This document shows positions 1 to 5,384 of a DNA stretch of 5,384 nt, one piece after another. Source of the DNA: an uncultured Asticcacaulis sp. (GTDB taxonomy: Bacteria; Pseudomonadota; Alphaproteobacteria; Caulobacterales; Caulobacteraceae); the NCBI GenBank assembly GCA_946482045.1, contig CAMLPZ010000284.1, positions 1 to 5,384 on the forward strand. Direction: 5' to 3'. The position numbers and the translations under genes were made by a program. Positions within the stretch are counted from its first letter, which is position 1; every line of letters begins with the position of its first letter. Below the pieces are notes generated by a model, which made no database searches, was not told the origin of the DNA, and worked only from the letters and a program-made list of their open reading frames with translations.

Positions 1-1154
1 TTGCCAGCGTGATCGCCGTATTCCCATTCGTACGGCACGCCGGTGTCACCGAGCACGAACTTCACCAGATCGGCAAAGCCGGCTTCGGCGCGGACGTCAT
101 TCGACAGGATGACGACGCAGCGCTGGCCCTTCTCGATGCAGACCATGGTGTTGGCCGTCTGACCGTCGTGCCCGCCCTTATAAAAACCGTGGCCTTGCGG
201 GCCGTCGAACACAATCACGCCTAGCCCGGCGTAAAGGTCCTTGCGCTGCTGCTCCGCCGGCAAATCCGGCAGGAAGGTCGGAAACTGGTGGGCCGTCGTG
301 ATCTTCAATTGTGGTTTGGTCAGTTCGTCGCGCGATTTGGCGCTTAGGCCATCCCCGCGCACCAAAGCCGCCGTGAACCTGGCGATATCCGTGATGGTCG
401 TATCCATCGATCCGGCGACCCGGACCTTTGACCGCTCATCGTGTTCGCCCACCTCGCCGGCATCGTTCCAGCCATCGGCCAGGTTGGGCCGGAAGTCATC
501 CCGCCACATCAGGCTGGTCCGCGTCATGCCCAGCCGGGTAAAGTTGGCTTGTGTCAGGTCGCCGAGGTCCTGCTTGAGCTTGCCGTTCTCGATGACGAAT
601 TGCAGCAGGATCAGCCCCTCGCCGGAATAGGCATATCGGGCGCCGGGATCGAAATGCATGCGCAGCTTACGGTCCGGCTCCAGCCAGGAGAAGTTGGCAA
701 ATCCGGTCGAGTGCGTCAGGGCGATGCGCGGTGTAATCTTCGCCCAACGCGGATCAGAAGCGAGGTCCTTATAGGGACCATACTTGTTGGGATAGATGGC
801 TTCCGGGTCATGGTCCGGCAGCGGCTTGTCGAGCAATTCGCTGATGGGGCTGTCGAGCGTAAGCTTACCCTGATCGACAAGTTGCAGAACCGTGTAGGCG
901 AAGACGGCCTTGGTCAGCGAGGCGCCATACATGATGGTGTCGGGCGTTAATGGCTCTCCCTTGGCGTTGCGAATGCCGTAGGCTTGGGTGTAGCCGACCT
1001 TACCGTTGTCTATCACCGCGATGGCGAGACCGTTGGCTTTCGTCGCATCCAGGACCTTGCGGACTTCGGCGTCGATGGCCGCCGGCTTTGGAGCGGCATG
1101 GACCAGGCTTGGTGTGAGAAGTACGCAACTGAACGCAAGGGCACGACGCAGCAT
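1..1154 (-). CDS. Secreted serine hydrolase, class C beta-lactamase-like (PF00144 fold), 3' end cut by window edge
   Basis: Reading the minus strand from the ATG at 1154 gives 384 residues with no stop before the left edge, so the C-terminus is missing. GGAGG at 1159-1163 lies four bases before the ATG and supports this start. Residues 1-20 look like a Sec signal peptide: MLRR, a hydrophobic stretch, then V-H-A before a likely cleavage site, so the protein should be periplasmic or secreted. The serine-hydrolase motifs are in the expected order: S79-L-T-K82 (nucleophile and general base), LTHSTGF at 146-152, Y176-S-G178 in the YxN position within a PGxRYxYSGEG context, and H329-D-G331 in the KTG position. 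The YSGEG and HxG forms are typical of the broad penicillin-binding/esterase branch rather than true AmpC, so it may be an esterase, a D-amino-acid peptidase or a minor lactamase. The substrate cannot be told from sequence. It lies downstream of lysS on the same strand, but the hairpins between them suggest separate transcription. Confidence 0.9.
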   Translation of the reverse strand, partial: MLRRALAFSCVLLTPSLVHAAPKPAAIDAEVRKVLDATKANGLAIAVIDNGKVGYTQAYGIRNAKGEPLTPDTIMYGASLTKAVFAYTVLQLVDQGKLTLDSPISELLDKPLPDHDPEAIYPNKYGPYKDLASDPRWAKITPRIALTHSTGFANFSWLEPDRKLRMHFDPGARYAYSGEGLILLQFVIENGKLKQDLGDLTQANFTRLGMTRTSLMWRDDFRPNLADGWNDAGEVGEHDERSKVRVAGSMDTTITDIARFTAALVRGDGLSAKSRDELTKPQLKITTAHQFPTFLPDLPAEQQRKDLYAGLGVIVFDGPQGHGFYKGGHDGQTANTMVCIEKGQRCVVILSNDVRAEAGFADLVKFVLGDTGVPYEWEYGDHAG

Positions 1155-1213
1155 GGGGCCTCCGTTGGCGCGGATAGTTATGGGTTTGAGGCCTGAGGCC
1201 CCAAGTCTTATAT

Positions 1214-1256
1214 TACCACAAGAAAGCCCGGCCTATGGCCAGGCTTTCTTATGGTA
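1214..1256 (-). terminator. Long hairpin after lysS, probable transcript end
   Basis: The arms 1214-1233 and 1237-1256 pair around a 3-base loop at 1234-1236. On the plus strand there are two C·A mismatches (1219/1251 and 1229/1241). In the minus-strand RNA both become G·U wobbles, giving an unbroken 20-bp stem. This asymmetry indicates that the functional RNA is the minus-strand one, which is the lysS transcript. No U-tract follows (the next RNA bases are AUAUAAGACUU), so it is not a textbook intrinsic terminator. It may act in 3'-end protection or processing instead. It ends 59 bp before the start of the downstream hydrolase gene. Confidence 0.6.
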
Positions 1257-1267
1257 TCAGAAGATTT

Positions 1268-1288
1268 TGTGGGGTCACAGACCCCACA
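1268..1288 (-). terminator. Second, smaller hairpin just after the lysS stop
   Basis: This is a perfect 8-bp stem, TGTGGGGT at 1268-1275 against ACCCCACA at 1281-1288, with a 5-base loop at 1276-1280. It begins 19 bases after the lysS stop codon and precedes the larger hairpin in the direction of lysS transcription. AAAAUC rather than a U-tract follows it in the minus-strand RNA, so on its own it is a weak terminator candidate. It may work with the larger hairpin at 1214-1256 as a tandem 3'-end structure. Confidence 0.4.
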
Positions 1289-1307
1289 CCCCATTTGCCA
1301 TTCGAGC

Positions 1308-2981
1308 TCAAGCGGCAGGCACAAGCTCCCCGCGAACACCCTGCTCCAGCAGGGCAATCGTCCGCTCCAGTCCGAAGATCGCCACGAACGACCCGAAGCG
1401 CGGCCCCTGCGACTGCCCGAGCAGAACTTCATACAATGCCTGAAACCACGCGCGCAAAGGCTCGAATTCATGAACCTTTCCGACTTCAAACACGATGTTC
1501 TGCAATGCCTCGGCGTCACGCGTATCCGCGGGCAAGTCCTTAAAGCGCTGGATGAGGTCCTCGAACGCCGCCTTCTCCTTCTCATCGGGCAAACGGAACG
1601 ATTTCGACGGCCTCACAAAGTCCTCGAAATAGTTCAGCGCATAGCCGGCCAGGCGGTCCAGCACCGGCTCGCTCTCCGGCGTCGCGCCCGGAATATAGGC
1701 GCGCAGGAAGCCCCACAGCGTCTCCTTGTCCGAGGCATTGGCCGCCGACACGAGGTTGAGCATCAAGCCAAAGGTCACCGGCGGCGACTTGATCGCCGTC
1801 TCGCCACGCAGCACGAACCAGACCGGGTTCTCGATCTGCTTGGCCTCTTCCTGCTTCGGATAGGCATCCAGTTGCTGGAAGAACTCGTCCGTCGCCCGGG
1901 GAATGACGTCGAAATAGAGCTTCTTGGCCGATTTCGGCGACTGGAACATATAGTAGGCCAGGCTCTCCGGCGCGCCGTAACGCAGCCAATCCTCCATGGT
2001 CAGCCCATTGCCCTTCGATTTCGAAATCTTCTGGCCCTGCTCGTCCAGGAACAGCTCGTAGTTAAAGCCTTCCGGTGGAATGCCGCCCAGCACCTTGCAC
2101 ACCTGAGACGAGACCTTGACCGAGTCGATCAGGTCCTTACCGGCCATTTCATAATCGACGCCCAAAGCCGCCCAGCGCATCGCCCAATCGGGCTTCCACT
2201 GCATCTTGACGTGGCCGCCGGTCACCGGCACCTCGAACTTCTCGCCATTCTCTTCGAACACGATCGTGCCACGCGCCACATCGCGCTCAAGCGTAGGGAC
2301 CTGAAGGACATGGCCGGTCTTCGGCGAGATTGGCAAAAAGGGCGAATAGGTTGCGCGCCGGTCCGGCCCGAGCGTCGGAAGCATGACCGCCTGGATCTGC
2401 TCGAATCGATCAAGTGCTGTCAGCAGGGTCTGATCGAAGACGCCCCCCTTGTAGCACTCCGTCGATGACAGGAATTCATAAGTGAATCCAAAGCCATCGA
2501 GAAACTTCTTGAGGCGCGCGTTGTTGTGCTGGCCGAACGACGGATATTCGCCAAACGGATCGCGCACGACGGTCAAGGGCTTGTACAGGTCCTCACGCAG
2601 AACCTCAGGATTAGGGATGCCCTCCGGCACTTTGCGAAGGCCATCCATGTCGTCCGAGAAGCAGATCAGGCGCGTACGCCAGTGCCCGCCAGTCATGGCT
2701 TCGAACGCCTGGCGCACCATGGTCGTCCGCGCCACTTCGCCAAACGTGCCGATGTGCGGCAGGCCCGACGGCCCATAGCCGGTCTCGAAGATCACCGGCC
2801 GGCCCAGCGCCTCGTTTTCATGCAGCGCCTCATCCGTCTTGCCGGCTTCGATCAAGGCCAAAACCCGTTTCTGCTCGGCCGCATCCTTGAGACGCGATTT
2901 GATCAGGCGCGCGATCAGGGCGCGGGCCTGTTCAAACGGCCATGCGCGGCCGGCGTAAGCAAGGGTGGCAAATGACGACAT
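1308..2981 (-). CDS. lysS: Lysyl-tRNA synthetase, class I (archaeal type)
   Basis: This cytoplasmic enzyme charges tRNA-Lys with lysine using ATP. The 557-residue length fits the class I LysRS family. The class I Rossmann signatures are present: H76-I-G-T79 (HIGH-type) preceded by ETGYGPSGLP, and K318-I-S-K-S322 (KMSKS) followed by KGNG. Between them, residues 257-283 carry the HVKMQWKPDWAMRW stretch and the AGKDL segment characteristic of class I LysRS. The C-terminal part (from about 340) is the helical anticodon-binding region. None of the class II LysRS motifs is present. The ATG at 2981 is preceded by AAAGGAG at 2994-3000, 12 bases away, which is a slightly long spacing. The gene is divergent from the MerR gene and is followed by two hairpins. 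Alphaproteobacteria commonly use this enzyme in place of the class II form, so it is probably the essential housekeeping synthetase; that is inferred from family knowledge. Confidence 0.96.
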   Translation of the reverse strand: MSSFATLAYAGRAWPFEQARALIARLIKSRLKDAAEQKRVLALIEAGKTDEALHENEALGRPVIFETGYGPSGLPHIGTFGEVARTTMVRQAFEAMTGGHWRTRLICFSDDMDGLRKVPEGIPNPEVLREDLYKPLTVVRDPFGEYPSFGQHNNARLKKFLDGFGFTYEFLSSTECYKGGVFDQTLLTALDRFEQIQAVMLPTLGPDRRATYSPFLPISPKTGHVLQVPTLERDVARGTIVFEENGEKFEVPVTGGHVKMQWKPDWAMRWAALGVDYEMAGKDLIDSVKVSSQVCKVLGGIPPEGFNYELFLDEQGQKISKSKGNGLTMEDWLRYGAPESLAYYMFQSPKSAKKLYFDVIPRATDEFFQQLDAYPKQEEAKQIENPVWFVLRGETAIKSPPVTFGLMLNLVSAANASDKETLWGFLRAYIPGATPESEPVLDRLAGYALNYFEDFVRPSKSFRLPDEKEKAAFEDLIQRFKDLPADTRDAEALQNIVFEVGKVHEFEPLRAWFQALYEVLLGQSQGPRFGSFVAIFGLERTIALLEQGVRGELVPAA

Positions 2982-3015
2982 GATCGGGGCAAACTCCTTT
3001 GTTCAACAGGGCCAG

Positions 3016-3044
3016 CCTTTAGGCCGACGCGCCCCTCCCGTCAA
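3016..3044 (-). promoter_or_regulatory. Possible lysS promoter
   Basis: On the minus strand TTGACG (3044 to 3039) matches the -35 consensus at five of six positions. TAAAGG (3021 to 3016) sits 17 bp downstream and is only a weak -10. The implied start near 3009 would leave a leader of under 30 bases containing the AAAGGAG ribosome-binding site. The -10 is poor and the call rests on spacing and the -35 alone. Confidence 0.3.
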
Positions 3045-3080
3045 TCACACAAGCCCCTATGGCATCCTTATGCAGAAAAG

Positions 3081-3096
3081 TTGACGTTGCGGTCAC
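3081..3096. promoter_or_regulatory. Degenerate upstream copy of the MerR operator
   Basis: TTGACGTTGCGGTCAC agrees at 12 of 16 positions with the palindrome at 3131-3146: the left half is intact (TTGACGTT) and GTCA is kept in the right half. The two copies start exactly 50 bp apart, close to five helical turns. The site lies between lysS and the MerR promoter. A further half-site-like TTGAC occurs at 3104-3108, forming a 6-bp inverted repeat (CGGTCA 3090-3095 with TGACCG 3105-3110). It could be a secondary operator for cooperative binding or chance similarity. Confidence 0.35.
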
Positions 3097-3130
3097 TTGC
3101 CGCTTGACCGTGATCACAAACACAAATATC

Positions 3131-3153
3131 TTGACGTTTACGTCAATGTAAAC
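3131..3153. promoter_or_regulatory. Palindromic operator, probable MerR-family binding site
   Basis: TTGACGT (3131-3137) and ACGTCAA (3140-3146) form a perfect 7-bp inverted repeat with a TT spacer. A second dyad overlaps it: GTTTACGT (3136-3143) against ATGTAAAC (3146-3153) with a CA spacer and one mismatched pair. The sites are 35-57 bp ahead of the MerR start codon. Short dyads with ACGT cores are, from memory, like those reported for LiuR-type MerR regulators of branched-chain amino acid and acyl-CoA catabolism. Binding by the adjacent gene product is inferred from position. Confidence 0.6.
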
Positions 3154-3167
3154 ATATTCATCATAAT
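3131..3167 (+). promoter_or_regulatory. Promoter of the MerR / acyl-CoA dehydrogenase operon
   Basis: Two -35/-10 readings are possible. TTGACG (3131-3136) with a weak TATTCA (3155-3160) gives an 18-bp spacer. TTTACG (3137-3142) with CATAAT (3162-3167) gives the 19-bp spacer known from MerR-activated promoters. In both cases the operator dyads overlap the -35 and spacer, so the regulator would control RNA polymerase at its own promoter. The leader before the ATG at 3188 would be short, about 15-20 bases. The exact -10 cannot be fixed from sequence. Confidence 0.45.
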
Positions 3168-3187
3168 AGGGGGACGGGAACAGCCAG

Positions 3188-3595
3188 ATGGACAATCGCA
3201 CCTACTCTATTCGCCAGCTTTCGAAAGAATTCGACGTGACGGCGCGCGCCTTGCGTTTCTACGAAGACAAGGGGCTGATCAGCCCGGAACGCAAGGGCCA
3301 GACGCGGCTTTACAGCGCCCGCGACCGCGCCCGCCTGCAACTGATCCTGCGCGGCAAGCGGCTGGGATTTTCGCTGGTCGAAATCCACGAAATCCTCGAC
3401 CTCTATACCCCGAAAGACCAGGGCGCTTCGCAGATGAAGGCAACGCTGGTCAAGTACCGCAAGCAGATCGAGACCCTCAAACGCCAGCGCGAGGATATCG
3501 ACGCCGCCATTTCCGACATGCAGGCCGGCTGCGTCTGGCTGGAAGAACAGGTTCATAAGCTGGAGGCCGAAAACCTTCAGCAAGCAAAAGCTTAA
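3188..3595 (+). CDS. MerR-family transcriptional regulator, LiuR-like
   Basis: This 135-residue DNA-binding regulator probably controls itself and the acyl-CoA dehydrogenase that follows. Residues 6-27 (YSIRQLSKEFDVTARALRFYE) form the MerR helix-turn-helix. The wing follows with the typical KGLISPERKGQTRLYS pattern, then RDRARLQLILRGKRLGFSLVEI (46-66), which strongly recalls LiuR and related acyl-CoA catabolism regulators. Residues about 84-130 form the dimerising coiled coil. There is one cysteine (C115) and no metal-binding cysteine cluster, so it is unlikely to be a metal or redox sensor; an acyl-CoA or related ligand is inferred. An in-frame TAG at 3167-3169 rules out a longer protein, and the ATG at 3188 is the first available. 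GGGA at 3176-3179 or GGGGGA at 3169-3174 may serve as ribosome-binding site. The stop is 32 bp before the dehydrogenase start, consistent with co-transcription. Confidence 0.92.
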   Translation: MDNRTYSIRQLSKEFDVTARALRFYEDKGLISPERKGQTRLYSARDRARLQLILRGKRLGFSLVEIHEILDLYTPKDQGASQMKATLVKYRKQIETLKRQREDIDAAISDMQAGCVWLEEQVHKLEAENLQQAKA

Positions 3596-3627
3596 ATAAA
3601 ATATCTAAGACACAGGGATAACCGACT

Positions 3628-5384
3628 ATGAGCTATCAGGCCCCGGTTCGCGACTATCAGTTCCTCATTGAGAACGTCTTCAAGACCGATCAGTACAACA
3701 ATCTGAAAGGCTTTGCCGACGCTGACTCGGCAACGGTCATGGCCATCCTGGAAGAAGCCGCCAAGTTCACGGAAGAAGTCGTCCACCCGATCAACATCAC
3801 CGGCGACAAGGAGGGCTGCGTTCTCAATGCCGACGGCAGCGTGACGGCGCCGAAGGGCTATAAGGAGGCCTACAAGGCCCTGACCGAAGCCGGCTGGACC
3901 GCCCTGTCGAACGATCCTGAATATGGCGGCCAGGGCCTGCCCCACTTCGTCAACACCGCTTTCTCGGAAATGTTGTCGGGCGCATCTTCGGCGTTCGGCA
4001 TGTATCCCGGCCTGACCGAAGGCGCCATTTCGGCCCTGCACGCCGGCGGCACTGACGAGCAAAAGGCGCTATACCTGCCCAAGCTGATCTCCGGTGAATG
4101 GTCGGGCACGATGAACCTGACCGAGCCGCATTGCGGCACCGATCTTGGCCTTCTGCGCACCAAGGCCGTTCCGAACGGTGACGGTTCCTATCGCATCACT
4201 GGCCAGAAGATCTGGATTTCGGCCGGCGAGCACGACTTTACCTCAAACATCTGCCATCTGGTCCTGGCGCGCATCGAAGGCGCCCCCGCCGGCGTCAAGG
4301 GCATCTCGCTTTTCCTGGTACCGAAATTCCTGCCCGACGCCGACGGCAATCCGCGCGAGCGTAACAGCCTGAAGTGCGCCGGCCTCGAGCACAAGATGGG
4401 CATCCACGGCAATTCGACCTGCGTCATGGTCTATGAGGACGCCAAGGGCTTTCTGCTCGGCAGCGAGCACGAGGGCCTGAAGATCATGTTCTACATGATG
4501 AACGCGGCGCGCTATGGCGTGGGCCTCCAGGGCCTGGCCATCGGTCACGCGGCCTATGTCGCCGCCACCCAGTTCGCCAAGGACCGCCTGCAGGGCCGCG
4601 CCCTCACCGGCCCGAAGTCGCCCGACAAGCCGGCCGACAGCATCCTGGTCCACCCCGACGTCCGCCGCATGCTGCTGGAAAGCCGCGCCCTGATCGAAGG
4701 CGGCCGCGCCTTCCTGATGTGGGGCGCGCTCCAGGCTGACTTCCAGCATGTCGGCGAAGATGAAAAAGCCCGTGAAAAAGCAAGCGATTACATGGGCCTG
4801 CTTACGCCGGTCATTAAGGCCTATCTGACTGAGAAGGGCCTGAAAGTCACCCAGGACGCCATGCAGGTCCACGGCGGTTCGGGCTTTACCGAGCACTTCC
4901 CGGCTTCGCAATATATGCGCGACGTCCGCATCACCCTGATCTATGAAGGCACCAACGGCGTCCAGGCGCTCGACCTCGTCGGCCGCAAGCTGCCGTCCAA
5001 GGGCGGCCGCGCGCTTCAGACCTTCTTCGGGGAAATCGATGCCTACGTCGCCGCCGAAGAAGCCGGCTCTCCTGTCCCTGCCTACATCAAGGCGCTGAAG
5101 GACACCAAGGCCAAGCTGATGGACGGCACCATGTGGCTGATGCAGAACGGCATGGGCAATCCCGACAATGCCGCGGCCGGTTCGCTCGACTACCTGCATC
5201 TGTTCGGCCTGACCTGCTCGGCCTATATGTGGGCAATGATGGCCAAGGCCGCTCAGGAAGAAATCAATAATGGATCGACGGATCCGTTCTTCGCGACCAA
5301 GCTCAAGGTCGGACGGGTATTCCTGGAACGCATCCTGCCGGACGCCGATGCGCACCTGGCCAAGATGAAGGGTGGCGCGGAGGC
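3628..5384 (+). CDS. Acyl-CoA dehydrogenase, long ~595-residue type with extra C-terminal domain, 3' end cut by window edge
   Basis: This FAD flavoenzyme introduces the alpha-beta double bond in an acyl-CoA, the first step of beta-oxidation. The frame is open for 585 residues to the right edge; relatives end near 595, so only a few residues are missing. Domain order: a short N-terminal segment (1-33, MSYQAPVRDYQFLIENVF), the N-terminal helical domain (about 40-158), the beta domain with LTEPHCGTDLG at 164-174, the flavin-binding C-terminal helical domain (about 282-452) with QVHGGSGF at 413-420 and IYEGTNGVQ at 438-446, and the extra C-terminal domain from about 468. E440 in YEGT is the expected catalytic base. 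AGGGA (3614-3618) precedes the ATG by nine bases, and an in-frame TAA at 3619-3621 excludes an earlier start. The chain-length preference is not readable. The same family includes DmdC, the methylmercaptopropionyl-CoA dehydrogenase of DMSP breakdown, so a non-fatty substrate is possible. The MerR neighbour suggests acyl-CoA-responsive control. Confidence 0.95.
   Translation, partial: MSYQAPVRDYQFLIENVFKTDQYNNLKGFADADSATVMAILEEAAKFTEEVVHPINITGDKEGCVLNADGSVTAPKGYKEAYKALTEAGWTALSNDPEYGGQGLPHFVNTAFSEMLSGASSAFGMYPGLTEGAISALHAGGTDEQKALYLPKLISGEWSGTMNLTEPHCGTDLGLLRTKAVPNGDGSYRITGQKIWISAGEHDFTSNICHLVLARIEGAPAGVKGISLFLVPKFLPDADGNPRERNSLKCAGLEHKMGIHGNSTCVMVYEDAKGFLLGSEHEGLKIMFYMMNAARYGVGLQGLAIGHAAYVAATQFAKDRLQGRALTGPKSPDKPADSILVHPDVRRMLLESRALIEGGRAFLMWGALQADFQHVGEDEKAREKASDYMGLLTPVIKAYLTEKGLKVTQDAMQVHGGSGFTEHFPASQYMRDVRITLIYEGTNGVQALDLVGRKLPSKGGRALQTFFGEIDAYVAAEEAGSPVPAYIKALKDTKAKLMDGTMWLMQNGMGNPDNAAAGSLDYLHLFGLTCSAYMWAMMAKAAQEEINNGSTDPFFATKLKVGRVFLERILPDADAHLAKMKGGAE

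Noticed and set aside
1155..1213. Possible hydrolase promoter on the minus strand (TTGGGG 1204-1199, ATAACT 1181-1176) and a small GGCC-TGA-GGCC stem at 1190-1200
   Set aside because: Both hexamers are poor matches to consensus and the four-base-pair stem is what GC-rich DNA gives by chance. A promoter must probably exist between the hairpin and the gene, but I cannot locate it.
1251..2468. A 405-codon open frame on the plus strand
   Set aside because: It is antisense to lysS and begins inside the terminator hairpin region. Its product is arginine-, leucine- and histidine-rich with no family features, as expected of a shadow frame.
3110..3117. GTGATCAC perfect palindrome
   Set aside because: An 8-bp palindrome is too short to call an operator and it does not resemble the ACGT-core sites nearby.
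3097..3558. A 153-codon plus-strand frame overlapping the MerR gene
   Set aside because: It starts in the operator region and is out of frame with the well-supported MerR protein. The product is proline- and arginine-rich with no domain.
3592..4062. Minus-strand frames over the start of the acyl-CoA dehydrogenase (also 3870-4163)
   Set aside because: Both are antisense to conserved dehydrogenase sequence, have no convincing ribosome-binding site and show no recognisable motif.
4243..5355. A 370-codon open frame on the minus strand
   Set aside because: It lies wholly antisense to the acyl-CoA dehydrogenase, whose motifs are unmistakable. Its protein is low-complexity, rich in A, G, D, H and Q, and shows no recognisable domain; it is a by-product of GC-rich codon use.

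Overview
The window looks like ordinary chromosomal DNA from an alphaproteobacterium of about 60% GC. The evidence is a class I (archaeal-type) lysyl-tRNA synthetase, a MerR regulator followed directly by a long four-domain acyl-CoA dehydrogenase, and GGC/GCC-rich codon use in all genes. A member of the Caulobacterales (for example an Asticcacaulis-like organism) would fit, but that placement is inferred from gene style and GC content, not from a search.

Left part, minus strand (about 1-2981). A secreted serine hydrolase of the class C beta-lactamase / PF00144 fold starts at 1154 and runs off the left edge. Upstream of it on the same strand is lysS, a complete 557-residue class I lysyl-tRNA synthetase (2981 to 1308). 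The 153 bp between them hold two hairpins just after the lysS stop. The larger is a fully paired 20-bp stem only when read as minus-strand RNA, so it most likely marks the 3' end of the lysS transcript.

Middle (2982-3187). This 206-bp divergent intergenic region separates lysS from a rightward MerR-family gene. It carries a striking 16-bp palindrome at 3131-3146, overlapped by a second, near-perfect 18-bp dyad. A decayed copy of the palindrome lies exactly 50 bp upstream. These are the likely operator sites of the MerR protein.

Right part, plus strand (3188-5384). A small MerR regulator of 135 residues is followed after 32 bp by an acyl-CoA dehydrogenase of the ~595-residue family (585 residues visible, cut at the right edge just before its end). 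Together they read as an autoregulated operon for the first oxidation step of acyl-CoA degradation; more beta-oxidation genes may lie beyond the edge.

I found no mobile element, CRISPR array, RNA gene or clearly new system. The items most worth checking are the clustered MerR operators and the strand-asymmetric hairpin after lysS.
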